Origin: Rhodopseudomonas palustris
Lineage (GTDB): Bacteria > Pseudomonadota > Alphaproteobacteria > Rhizobiales > Xanthobacteraceae
Direction of reading: 5' to 3'
DNA length: 43,218 nt
Assembly (NCBI RefSeq): GCF_003591005.1
Contig: NZ_QYYD01000035.1
Span: 1-43,218 of the forward strand
Below, piece by piece: positions 1 through 7,291 of this stretch. How positions within the stretch are numbered: the stretch's first letter is position 1; each line of letters begins with the position of its first letter. A model generated the notes under the pieces. It did no database searches. It saw only the letters and a program-made list of their open reading frames with translations, and had not been told where the DNA came from. Position numbers and translations under genes: made by a program.

Positions 1-88
1 GGCCGCCCCGCCTAACCCCCCCCCCCCGCCAAACCCCCCCCCCGGGGGGGGGGTGGGGCCCCCGGCCCCCCCGGGGGGGGTGGGGGGG
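1..88. other. G/C homopolymer run, probable assembly edge
   Basis: This stretch is almost entirely runs of C and G, several of them 7-12 bases long, with hardly any A or T. Nothing else in the window looks like this. It codes for nothing recognisable; the open frames across it exist only because poly-G and poly-C lack stop codons. It most likely represents low-quality sequence at a contig end, so whatever precedes paaC (paaA and paaB would be expected) cannot be read here. Confidence 0.7.
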
Positions 89-168
89 CGTCTCCCCGCA
101 GCCGAGCTGCTGCGACTCGCGGAGACGCCCCCTCACCCCCGCCCTCTCCCCGCAAGCGGGGCGAGGGA
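89..168. repeat. Hairpin plus family C palindromic repeat
   Basis: Bases 87-95 and 121-129 form an inverted repeat (GGCGTCTCC / GGAGACGCC). It is followed at 129-168 by a C-rich block, CCCTCACCCC..CCCTCTCCCCGC, then AAGCGGGGCGAGGG, which folds on itself. The same block recurs in reverse orientation at 7085-7124 and 35870-35908 (family C). It lies about 55 bases before paaC and may separate paaC from upstream paa genes. Confidence 0.6.
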
Positions 169-221
169 GCCCGCCCGCCGCGCGGCAACGCATCGTTGTG
201 CCAAGAGGACGCTGACCGAAC

Positions 222-998
222 ATGCCCGCCGCCATCGAAACCATTACCGACACGGCCCTGTTCACCTACACGCTCCGCCGTGCCGACGATGCGTTGATCC
301 TTGGGCATCGGTTGTCGGAATGGTGCGGCCATGCGCCGATGCTGGAAGAGGACATGGCGCTGTCCAACATCGCGCTCGACCTGATCGGGCAGGCGCGCGA
401 GCTGTATAGCTATGCCGGCGCGGTCGAGGGCAACGGCCGTGGCGAGGATCAGCTCGCTTACTTGCGCGAGGAGCGCGACTACCAAAACCTGCTGCTGGTC
501 GAACAGCCCAACGGCGACTTCGCCCGCACGCTGGTTCGCCAGTTCTATTACTCCGCATTCGCCGACCCCTATTGGCGGGCGATGATGCGCTCATCCGATC
601 CGACGCTGGCGGCGATCGCCGCCAAGTCGGAGAAGGAGAGCGCCTATCACCTCCGCCACGCCTCGGAATGGATGATCCGGCTCGGCGACGGCACCGCCGA
701 AAGCCATCGCCGCGCCCAGGACGCGGTCGACGCGCTGTGGGCCTTCGCCGGCGAATTGTTCGATGCCGATGACGGCGAGCAGCGGCTGATCGCCAGCGGC
801 GTCGCGGTCGATCCCGCCAGCCTGCGCGGAACTTGGCAGTCCACGATCGTCACCGTGCTCAATGAAGCCACGCTGACGCTGCCGAGCGGCACATGGGTGC
901 AGCGCGGCGGCCGCAGCGGCCGCCACAGCGAGCATCTCGGCCGGCTGCTCACCGAGCTGCAATACATGCAGCGGACCTATCCGGGCCAGACATGGTGA
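222..998 (+). CDS. paaC: Phenylacetyl-CoA epoxidase subunit PaaC
   Basis: PaaC is the structural, non-catalytic partner of PaaA in the multicomponent monooxygenase that epoxidises the ring of phenylacetyl-CoA in the cytoplasm. The 258-residue product has the family's usual length and helical ferritin-like character, with the recognisable blocks ILGHRLSEWCGHAP, ALDLIGQARELY and EKESAYHLRHASEWMIRLGDG. The start follows AAGAGGAC by about 12 bases, a rather long spacing. The stop overlaps the paaD start, so the two are translationally coupled. The catalytic subunit PaaA and PaaB normally precede it and are not in the readable window. Identity is certain at family level; the start is less certain because upstream sequence is poor. 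Confidence 0.93.
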   Translation: MPAAIETITDTALFTYTLRRADDALILGHRLSEWCGHAPMLEEDMALSNIALDLIGQARELYSYAGAVEGNGRGEDQLAYLREERDYQNLLLVEQPNGDFARTLVRQFYYSAFADPYWRAMMRSSDPTLAAIAAKSEKESAYHLRHASEWMIRLGDGTAESHRRAQDAVDALWAFAGELFDADDGEQRLIASGVAVDPASLRGTWQSTIVTVLNEATLTLPSGTWVQRGGRSGRHSEHLGRLLTELQYMQRTYPGQTW

Positions 999-1495
999 CG
1001 CTGGCCGACAGCGAGGCCGAGCTGCGCGCCCGCGCCTGGGACGCCGCCGCCACGGTGGTCGATCCGGAAATTCCGGTGCTGACCATCGCCGACCTCGGCG
1101 TGCTGCGCGAGGTGAGCGTCGAACACGGCCGCGTCGAAGTCACGATCACGCCGACCTACTCCGGCTGTCCGGCGATGAACATGATCGCGCTGGAAATCGA
1201 GACCGCGTTGGCCCGCGCCGGCATTGCCGATGCCCGCGTCAAGACCGTGCTGGCGCCGGCCTGGACCACCGACTGGATGAGCGCGGACGGCCGCGCCAAG
1301 CTCAAGGACTACGGCATCGCGCCGCCGCTCGTCTCGTCCGGCCGCCGCGCGCTGTTCGGCGCGCTTGAGATCGCGTGCCCGCAATGCGGCTCGGCCGAAA
1401 CCGAGCAACTGTCCGAATTCGGCTCGACCTCCTGCAAGGCGCTGTGGCGCTGCAAGAGCTGCCGCGAGCCGTTCGATTACTTCAAGTGCCATTGA
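992..1495 (+). CDS. paaD: Phenylacetyl-CoA epoxidase-associated protein PaaD
   Basis: PaaD belongs to the MIP18/SufT-like (DUF59) family and is thought to help mature the iron or iron-sulfur centres of the PaaABCE monooxygenase. The 167-residue protein has the DUF59 core near the N-terminus (VVDPEIPVLTIADLGVLR, then PTYSGCPAM). It also has the PaaD-specific C-terminal zinc-ribbon-like part, with Cys129-x2-Cys132, Cys148, Cys154-x2-Cys157 and Cys166. The ATG at 992 overlaps the paaC stop by 7 bases. A longer open frame from 893 is an extension into paaC and is rejected. It is followed after 8 bases by paaE, consistent with one paaCDE transcript. Confidence 0.93.
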   Translation: MVTLADSEAELRARAWDAAATVVDPEIPVLTIADLGVLREVSVEHGRVEVTITPTYSGCPAMNMIALEIETALARAGIADARVKTVLAPAWTTDWMSADGRAKLKDYGIAPPLVSSGRRALFGALEIACPQCGSAETEQLSEFGSTSCKALWRCKSCREPFDYFKCH

Positions 1496-1503
1496 GCGCC
1501 GCC

Positions 1504-2592
1504 ATGAACGTCTCCGCCACCATTCCCCGTTTCCATCCGCTGACCATCGCCGACCTTCACCGCGAAGGCCGCGATGCGATCTCGCTGGCGTTCACCGTGC
1601 CGCCGGAGCTGGCCGACGCCTATCGCTTCGCGCCTGGGCAATATCTGACGCTGCGCACCACGATGGACGGCGAGGAGGTGCGGCGCTCCTATTCGATCTG
1701 TTCCGGCCCCGATGACGGTGAGCTACGCATCGCGGTGAAGAAGGTCGACGGCGGCGCGTTCTCGGTGTGGGCGACCGAGGAGCTGAAAGCCGGCGACACG
1801 CTCGAGGTGATGACGCCGACCGGACGTTTCGGCGCCGCGCATGCCGCAGGCGAGGCGCGGACTTATGTCGGATTCGCCGCCGGCAGCGGCATCACGCCTG
1901 TGCTGTCGCTGATCAAGGCGGTGCTGGCGCGCGATCCGGACAGCCGGTTCTTCCTGTTCTACGGCAACCGCACTACCGAGCAGATCCTGTTTCGCGACAC
2001 GCTGGAGGCGCTGAAGGACCGCTATCTGCAGCGCTTCGCGGTGTTTCATGTGCTGTCCCAGGAAGAGCAGGACGTCCCGGTGATGCAGGGGCGGCTCGAC
2101 CGCGACAAGGTGAGGCTGCTGCTGACGGCGATGCTGCCGGCGGCGTCGATCGATCACGTCTTCGTCTGCGGCCCGACCGGGATGAGCGACGACGTCGAGG
2201 CCGCCTGCCGCGAGCTCGGCATTGCCGAGGACCGCATCCATGTCGAACGCTTCGTCTCCGGCCTCGGCGGCAAGCCGCGTCCGAAAACGGTCGTCGCCCC
2301 CGGCGCGCCGCCGAAGGCGATCGCGTCGCTGATCATCGACGGCAAGCGCCGCGAAGTCCCGGTCGCCGACGGCGAAGCCATCCTCGACGCCGCGCTGCGC
2401 GCCGGCGTCGATCTCCCCTTCGCCTGCAAAGGCGGCATGTGCAGCACCTGCCGCGCCAAACTGGTCGAGGGGCAGGCGCCGATGGAGCTGAACTACTCGC
2501 TGGAACCGTGGGAGCTCGCGGCGGGATTCGTGTTGACGTGCCAGGCCAAGCCGACGACCGCAAGGGTGGTGGTGGATTACGATCACCTGTGA
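1504..2592 (+). CDS. paaE: Phenylacetyl-CoA epoxidase reductase PaaE
   Basis: PaaE passes electrons from NADPH through FAD and a 2Fe-2S cluster to the PaaA di-iron site. The 362-residue protein has the three expected parts in order. The FAD-binding barrel (about 5-105) carries RRSYSICSG. The NAD(P)-binding domain (about 110-240) carries AAGSGITPVLSLIK and the terminal VFVCGPTGM. The C-terminal plant-type ferredoxin domain (about 275-362) has cluster ligands Cys308, Cys313, Cys316 and Cys346. The start at ATG 1504 gives the normal family length; the frame can be extended to 1375, but that would overlap paaD by 120 bases. It is last in the paaCDE run and is followed by a block of palindromic repeats. 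Confidence 0.95.
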   Translation: MNVSATIPRFHPLTIADLHREGRDAISLAFTVPPELADAYRFAPGQYLTLRTTMDGEEVRRSYSICSGPDDGELRIAVKKVDGGAFSVWATEELKAGDTLEVMTPTGRFGAAHAAGEARTYVGFAAGSGITPVLSLIKAVLARDPDSRFFLFYGNRTTEQILFRDTLEALKDRYLQRFAVFHVLSQEEQDVPVMQGRLDRDKVRLLLTAMLPAASIDHVFVCGPTGMSDDVEAACRELGIAEDRIHVERFVSGLGGKPRPKTVVAPGAPPKAIASLIIDGKRREVPVADGEAILDAALRAGVDLPFACKGGMCSTCRAKLVEGQAPMELNYSLEPWELAAGFVLTCQAKPTTARVVVDYDHL

Positions 2593-2619
2593 GGCTGCAA
2601 CCGGACGACTGACTCAAAG

Positions 2620-2781
2620 TTCGTCATTCCGGGGCGCGCGAAGCGTGAACCCGGAATCCATACTCCGGGGACTTGCGGTCATGTCGATGAGTCTGACCCA
2701 CGCACGCTATGCTCAACAATAAGCACAGGGGTTATGGATTCCGGGTTCGTGTAGCTGCGCTACACGCCCCGGAATGACGAA
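2620..2781. repeat. Family A palindromic repeat, copy 1
   Basis: This is a 162-base element with long inverted ends: TTCGTCATTCCGGGG on the left and CCCCGGAATGACGAA on the right. Inner inverted arms CCCGGAATCCATA and TATGGATTCCGGG flank a less conserved core. It lies between the convergent ends of paaE and paaK. The GTTCGTGTAGCTGCGCTACACG segment near its right end adds a small hairpin. A second near-copy follows at 2849. Confidence 0.85.
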
Positions 2782-2797
2782 CGAGAGGGCGTTGTTG

Positions 2798-2840
2798 CAC
2801 GAAGCTAGATTGCTTCATCGCTTCGCTCCTCGCAATGACG
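2798..2840. repeat. Family B repeat, half copy
   Basis: The sequence GATTGCTTCATCGCTTCGCTC followed by CTCGCAATGACG matches the right arm of the family B palindrome, found complete at 8538-8617, 26362-26442 and 35673-35785. It sits between the two family A copies. Together these fill the whole 484-base gap between paaE and paaK, in which I see no gene. Confidence 0.65.
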
Positions 2841-2848
2841 CTGAGAGT

Positions 2849-3009
2849 TCGTCATTCCGGGGCGCGCGAAGCGCGAGCCCGGAATCCATACGCCCTGGAC
2901 TCGCGACGAAGTCGTTGAGTCTGATCCACGCACGCTGTGCCAAACAACGGGCACCGGGGTTATGGATTCCGGGTTCGTGTAGCTGCGCTACACGCCCCGG
3001 AATGACGAA
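2849..3009. repeat. Family A palindromic repeat, copy 2
   Basis: This is a near-duplicate of the element at 2620-2781, in the same orientation and of nearly equal length (161 bases). Both copies share the core words GAGTCTGA and CCACGCACGCT, so the similarity is not limited to the inverted ends. With copy 1 it may act as a bidirectional transcription barrier between paaE and paaK, but neither copy has a T-run typical of an intrinsic terminator. Confidence 0.85.
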
Positions 3010-3076
3010 CGAGAAGGTGTTGGTCCCGCGCACGCCCGATGCCGTCAGGGGCCGCAAACGCGCGAGGCGGTGACAA

Positions 3077-4405
3077 CTACCCCTTCGGCCGCTTGTCGTA
3101 GACGCGCTTGGCCTTGCCGAGCGAGCGCTCCAGCGTGTCGGGCGGCACCACCTTCACCAGAGTCGAAATCCCGATGGTGTTCTTGATATACGCCGCAACG
3201 CGCTCGGCGTGCGGGACGAGGCCCGCGCCGTCCCAGCTCTCCGGCCTTGCTTCGGCGAGCACCGTCATCTCGTCCATCCGGCCCTCGCGGGTCAGTTCGA
3301 TGATGAAGTGGCCGCCGCACCAGTCGGTGGCGAGCAGCGCTTCCTCGATTTGGGTCGGAAACACGTTGACGCCGCGCAAGATGATCATGTCGTCGGAGCG
3401 GCCGGTGATCTTTTCCATGCGGCGCATGCCGGGGCGAGCGGTGCCGGGGAGGAGCCGCGTCAGGTCGCGGGTGCGATAGCGCACGACAGGGAAGGCTTCC
3501 TTGGTCAGCGAGGTGAACACCAGTTCGCCCTTCTCGCCGTCGGGCAGCACTTCGCCGGTCGTGGGATCGATCACTTCCGGATAAAAGTGATCCTCCCAGA
3601 TGTGCAGGCCGTCTTTGGTCTCGACGCATTCCTGCGCGACGCCTGGGCCGATCACTTCGGACAGGCCGTAGATGTCGGTCGCGTCCATGTCGAACGCCTG
3701 CTCGATTTCGGCGCGCATCGCGTTGGTCCACGGCTCGGCGCCGAACACGCCGTAGCGCAGCGACGACTGTCGCGGGTCGAGGCCCTGGCGCTTGAACTCG
3801 TCGAGGATCGCCAGCATGTAGCTTGGCGTCACGGTGATGACGTCCGGCTTGAAATCGTTGATCAGCTGCACCTGCCGCTCGGTCATGCCGCCGGAGATCG
3901 GCACCACGGTGCAGCCGAGCCGCTCGCCGCCGTAGTGCGCGCCGAGTCCGCCGGTGAACAGGCCGTAGCCATAGGCATTGTGCAGGATCATGCCGCGCCG
4001 CGCTCCGGCCGCGCGCAGCGACCGCGCCATCACGCTCGCCCAGGTCTCGATATCCTTCGCCGTGTAGCCGACCACGATCGGCTTGCCGGTCGTGCCGGAC
4101 GAGGCGTGGACGCGCACCAGCTGTTCGCGCGGCACCGCGAACATGGCGAACGGGTAGTTGTCGCGCAGATCGAGCTTGGTGGTGAACGGAAACTTCCCCA
4201 GGTCGCTCGGCTCGCGGAAGTCCGATGGGTGCACGCCGGCACGGTCGAACGCCGCTTTGTAGTGCGCGACGTTGTCGTAGGCGTGCTTCAGCGACCAAGC
4301 GAGGCGCTGCGTCTGCAGCGCGACGATCTCGTCGCGCGAGGCGCGCTCGGCGTCGTCGAGGTCGGCCGCGCCGGCCGGCTTGATCTGGTGAACACGCGCG
4401 ACCAT
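3077..4405 (-). CDS. paaK: Phenylacetate-CoA ligase PaaK
   Basis: This cytoplasmic ligase activates phenylacetate to phenylacetyl-CoA with ATP and CoA, the entry step of the pathway. The 442-residue protein is full length for PaaK. It carries the adenylate-forming P-loop ASSGTTGKP (about 101-109), the YGLSEVIGPG block, ITGRSDDMIILRG before the hinge, and a C-terminal lysine-containing segment LGKAKRVYDKRPKG. The ATG at 4405 follows GAGGAG with 6-base spacing. It starts 10 bases after the paaI stop, so paaI and paaK form an operon reading away from paaZ. Its 3' end faces paaE across a repeat-filled gap. Confidence 0.95.
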   Translation of the reverse strand: MVARVHQIKPAGAADLDDAERASRDEIVALQTQRLAWSLKHAYDNVAHYKAAFDRAGVHPSDFREPSDLGKFPFTTKLDLRDNYPFAMFAVPREQLVRVHASSGTTGKPIVVGYTAKDIETWASVMARSLRAAGARRGMILHNAYGYGLFTGGLGAHYGGERLGCTVVPISGGMTERQVQLINDFKPDVITVTPSYMLAILDEFKRQGLDPRQSSLRYGVFGAEPWTNAMRAEIEQAFDMDATDIYGLSEVIGPGVAQECVETKDGLHIWEDHFYPEVIDPTTGEVLPDGEKGELVFTSLTKEAFPVVRYRTRDLTRLLPGTARPGMRRMEKITGRSDDMIILRGVNVFPTQIEEALLATDWCGGHFIIELTREGRMDEMTVLAEARPESWDGAGLVPHAERVAAYIKNTIGISTLVKVVPPDTLERSLGKAKRVYDKRPKG

Positions 4406-4415
4406 GGCGATCTCC

Positions 4416-4877
4416 TCAGCGTGGCTCAGTCGGCGGCACCAGCGTTCCGCCGATCGACCGCGAATGGCCGCGGAATTCGGCGATCACCGTGCCGGCGGAG
4501 GTGACGCTGACGTCGTAGATCCCGGAGCGCCCGGCGCGGTTGATCTCGCGGGCCGTGGCGACCAGCCGGGCGCCGAGCTTGCTCGGCCGGATGAAGGTGA
4601 TCTGGCCCTGCGCCGCCACGGTGTTGTCGTTGCGCGAGTTGCAGGCGTAGGCGAACGCGCTGTCGGCGAGGGTGAAGATGAAGCCGCCATGGGCGATGCC
4701 GTGGCCGTTGACCATCTCGGTGGTCACGGTCATCGCCAGCGTGGCGTGGCCGGCGCCGATTTCAACGATCTCCATGCCGAGCGCCTTGCTGGCATGGTCG
4801 TTGGCCCACATCGCATCGGCGCAGGCACGCGCCAGCGCGTCGGGCAACAAACCCGGAGCAGTCAAGGCGTCGGTCAC
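4416..4877 (-). CDS. paaI: Hydroxyphenylacetyl-CoA thioesterase PaaI
   Basis: PaaI is a hotdog-fold thioesterase that hydrolyses stalled aryl-CoA intermediates and so releases trapped CoA during phenylacetate breakdown. The 153-residue protein shows the family signature NGHGIAHGGFIFTLADSAFA, with the conserved HGG at 63-65 and the catalytic acid Asp72. Translation starts at a GTG (4875-4877) preceded by GGGAG at 8 bases. It is the first gene of the leftward paaI-paaK pair. Its promoter region is shared with paaZ and contains the palindrome at 4917-4940. Confidence 0.92.
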   Translation of the reverse strand: MTDALTAPGLLPDALARACADAMWANDHASKALGMEIVEIGAGHATLAMTVTTEMVNGHGIAHGGFIFTLADSAFAYACNSRNDNTVAAQGQITFIRPSKLGARLVATAREINRAGRSGIYDVSVTSAGTVIAEFRGHSRSIGGTLVPPTEPR

Positions 4878-4916
4878 GTTTCTCTCCCTCGTCGTCCGGG
4901 CTGCGAAAGCCTCTTG

Positions 4917-4940
4917 AATTGAACGATCGGTCAGTCAATT
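4917..4940. promoter_or_regulatory. Candidate operator between paaI and paaZ
   Basis: This is a 24-base interrupted palindrome with outer arms AATTGA and TCAATT and inner part ACGATC|GGTCAG; 9 of 12 positions pair. It sits in the divergent paaI/paaZ promoter region, overlapping possible promoter elements for paaZ (TTGAAC at 4919, TTATGC at 4942, 17-base spacing). CGATCGGTC-type half-sites suit a TetR-family repressor, and TetR-type PaaR proteins that respond to phenylacetyl-CoA control paa genes in several proteobacteria. No regulator gene lies in the window, so the link is inference. Confidence 0.5.
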
Positions 4941-5025
4941 ATTATGCCAACAGATCATCGTGTCAACGGCCGGCGCGGACGTCAAACCGCAGCAACAAGG
5001 CCGCATCAGAACGGGGAGGACGACC

Positions 5026-7062
5026 ATGAGCCACATACTGCAGAGTTTTGCGCGCGACGCCTGGGTGACGCCGGAGCAGGGGCTGGTCGACATTCCCAGC
5101 GCGATCGACGGCCGCGTGGTGGCGCGCGCCTCCAGTGCCGGGCTCGACTTCGCCGCGCTGGTGCGGCACGCGCGCGAGGTCGGCGGCGCAAATCTGCGGG
5201 CGATGAATTTCCATCAGCGTGCCGACATGCTAAAGGCGCTCAGCGCTTACTTGAGCGAGCGCAAGGAGCAGCTTTATGCGCTCGCCGCCGACACCGGCGC
5301 CACCCGCCGCGACAACGCCATCGATATCGACGGCGGCCTGGTCACGCTCGCGGCCTTCGCCTCGCGCGGCCGCCGCGAATTGCCCGACACGAACTTCGTC
5401 ACCGAAGGCGAGGTCGAAGCGCTGTCCAAGCGCGGCAGCTTCGTCGGCCAGCACATTCTCACGCCGCTGCACGGCGTCGCGGTGCATATCAACGCCTTCA
5501 ACTTCCCGTGCTGGGGCCTCTTGGAAAAGCTGGCGCCGGCGCTGCTCGCCGGCGTGCCGGTGATCGCCAAGCCGGCGACCGCGACCGCTTATGTCGCCGA
5601 GGCACTGGTCAAGTTGATCGAGGAGTCCAAGCTACTCCCGCCAGGTGCGCTGCAACTGGTGTGCGGTCGGCTCTGCGATCTGTTCGATTATCTCGGCGGT
5701 CAGGACGTCATCGCTTTCACCGGCTCGCTCGAAACCAGCGAGAAGCTGCGCTCACATCCGAATGTCGCGCGTCACAGCATCCGCTTCATCGCCGAGCGCG
5801 ACTCGCTCAACGCCGCCGTGCTCGGCTCCGATATCACCCCGGCCGATCCGGAGTTCGATCTGTTCGTGCGCGAGATTGTGCGCGAGATGACCGCCAAGGC
5901 CGGACAGAAATGCACCGCGATCCGCCGCGTGCTGGTGCCGCGCGCGCAGGAGAGCGCGGTGATCGACGCGCTGAAGGGAAGACTTGGCGAGGTCAGGCTC
6001 GGCGATCCGCGCCACGACGACAAGGCGATGGGCCCGCTGGTCAGCCGCGGCCAGCGCGAGGCGGTGCGCGCCGCGATCGCGACGCTGCAGCGCGAGGCCG
6101 ACATCGTGTTCGGCAATCCGATGACATGCGCAGGCGAGGGCATCGACGCCGAGGCCGGCGCGTATATTTCGCCGGTGCTGCTGCGGGCGCGCGAGCCGAT
6201 GCAGGCGAGGGAGGTGCACGCCACCGAGGCGTTCGGCCCGGTCGCCACCGTGCTGGCCTATGACGACGTCGATCAGGCGATCGAACTGGTGCGGCGCGGC
6301 GAGGGCAGCCTCGTCGCCTCGCTGTTCACCTACGACGATGCGGTCGCCGAACAGATGATCCTCGGCCTCGCGCCGTATCACGGCCGGCTGCTGATCGTCG
6401 ACCGCGATGACGCGGCGGAATCGACCGGCCACGGCACGCCACTGCCGGCGCTGCTGCACGGCGGCCCCGGCCGCGCCGGCGGCGGCGAGGAGCTCGGCGG
6501 GCTGCGCAGCGTGTATCACTACATGCAGCGCACCGCGATCCAGGCGTCGCCTTGCCGGCTGGCCAAGCTCACCGGCGCCTGGACGCGCGGCGCGCCGGCC
6601 GCCGCCACGGCCGTGCATCCGTTCAAGCTGAACTACAACGAACTCGAAATCGGCCAGAGCATCGAGACCGCAAGCCGGCCGATCACGCTCGACGACATCG
6701 AGCACTTCGCCCACTTCACCGGCGACACCTTCTACGCCCACATGGACGAAGCCGCCGCTAAGGCCAACCCGTTCTTCCCCGGCCGCGTCGCCCACGGCTA
6801 TCTGATCCTGGCCTTCGCGGCCGGCCTGTTCGTCGATCCGGCGCCGGGGCCGCTGCTCGCCAATTACGGCCTCGACAATCTGCGCTTCCTCAAGCCGGTG
6901 TCGCCGGACGACACCATCAAGGTGAAGCTCACGGTGAAGCAGAAATCAGCGGCGCGGCGCCCCGAATACGGCGAGGTCCGCTGGGACGTCGAAGTGGTGA
7001 ACCAAAACAACGAGCCGGTCGCGCGCTACGATCTGTTGACGATGAGTGCACGGCCCGCCTGA
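5026..7062 (+). CDS. paaZ: Bifunctional ring-opening enzyme PaaZ (oxepin-CoA hydrolase / aldehyde dehydrogenase)
   Basis: PaaZ hydrolyses the oxepin-CoA ring and immediately oxidises the resulting reactive aldehyde to 3-oxo-5,6-dehydrosuberyl-CoA. The 678-residue protein has both domains. The N-terminal aldehyde dehydrogenase (about 1-520) has Glu257 in RFIAERDSLN and nucleophile Cys296 in AGQKCTAIRR. The C-terminal MaoC-type hydratase domain (about 535-678) has the catalytic pair Asp567 and His572 in TGDTFYAH. These positions track the E. coli enzyme closely. ATG 5026 follows GGGGAGGA; an upstream in-frame GTG at 4960 lacks such a site. Downstream beta-oxidation genes (paaF, paaH, paaJ) are not adjacent. 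Confidence 0.96.
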   Translation: MSHILQSFARDAWVTPEQGLVDIPSAIDGRVVARASSAGLDFAALVRHAREVGGANLRAMNFHQRADMLKALSAYLSERKEQLYALAADTGATRRDNAIDIDGGLVTLAAFASRGRRELPDTNFVTEGEVEALSKRGSFVGQHILTPLHGVAVHINAFNFPCWGLLEKLAPALLAGVPVIAKPATATAYVAEALVKLIEESKLLPPGALQLVCGRLCDLFDYLGGQDVIAFTGSLETSEKLRSHPNVARHSIRFIAERDSLNAAVLGSDITPADPEFDLFVREIVREMTAKAGQKCTAIRRVLVPRAQESAVIDALKGRLGEVRLGDPRHDDKAMGPLVSRGQREAVRAAIATLQREADIVFGNPMTCAGEGIDAEAGAYISPVLLRAREPMQAREVHATEAFGPVATVLAYDDVDQAIELVRRGEGSLVASLFTYDDAVAEQMILGLAPYHGRLLIVDRDDAAESTGHGTPLPALLHGGPGRAGGGEELGGLRSVYHYMQRTAIQASPCRLAKLTGAWTRGAPAAATAVHPFKLNYNELEIGQSIETASRPITLDDIEHFAHFTGDTFYAHMDEAAAKANPFFPGRVAHGYLILAFAAGLFVDPAPGPLLANYGLDNLRFLKPVSPDDTIKVKLTVKQKSAARRPEYGEVRWDVEVVNQNNEPVARYDLLTMSARPA

Positions 7063-7084
7063 TAGCAAGCGCCGTCACCCGCGC

Positions 7085-7124
7085 GCCCCTCTCCCGCTTG
7101 CGGGAAACGGCTGGGGTGAGGGCG
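7085..7124. repeat. Family C palindromic repeat
   Basis: CCCCTCTCCCGCTTGCGGGA, then AACGGCTGGGGTGAGGG: this is a reverse-orientation match to the block at 129-168 and closely matches 35870-35908. It lies just after the paaZ stop, in the gap where paaZ and the hydrolase-OsmC gene converge. Confidence 0.7.
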
Positions 7125-7198
7125 GCGCGGGCAGTGACTTGCGACCCGCGCAGAGCAATAAGCTCTTTCGGATCTCTACGCGATCTCCCGCCTTCTCG

Positions 7199-7247
7199 TT
7201 CGTCATTCCGGGGCGCGCAGCGCAGCTGCGCGAACCCGGAATCTCTA
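7199..7247. repeat. Family A repeat, left half only
   Basis: It begins TTCGTCATTCCGGGGCGCGC and ends CCCGGAATCTCTACC. It carries only the left arm of family A; the mirror-image right arm seen at 2781, 3009 and 17116 is absent. A small GC hairpin (CGCAGCGCAGCTGCGCG) sits in the middle. It lies 44 bases from the stop of the convergent hydrolase-OsmC gene. Confidence 0.7.
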
Positions 7248-7291
7248 CCCCCTGACCTCGTGGTGGCGCACAGCTTCGCCAATGCGCCCCT

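Noticed and set aside
12-485. Open frames across the first 500 bases on both strands
   Set aside because: They run through G/C homopolymers and overlap paaC; their translations are low complexity and resemble nothing.
2620-3009. Possible CRISPR array, since repeated units lie in tandem
   Set aside because: There are only two units of about 160 bases, the repeats are palindromic and occur elsewhere singly, and there are no cas genes.
2774-3073. Open frames of 80-99 residues in the paaE/paaK gap
   Set aside because: They are translations of family A and B repeats; the same peptide words appear wherever the repeats occur.
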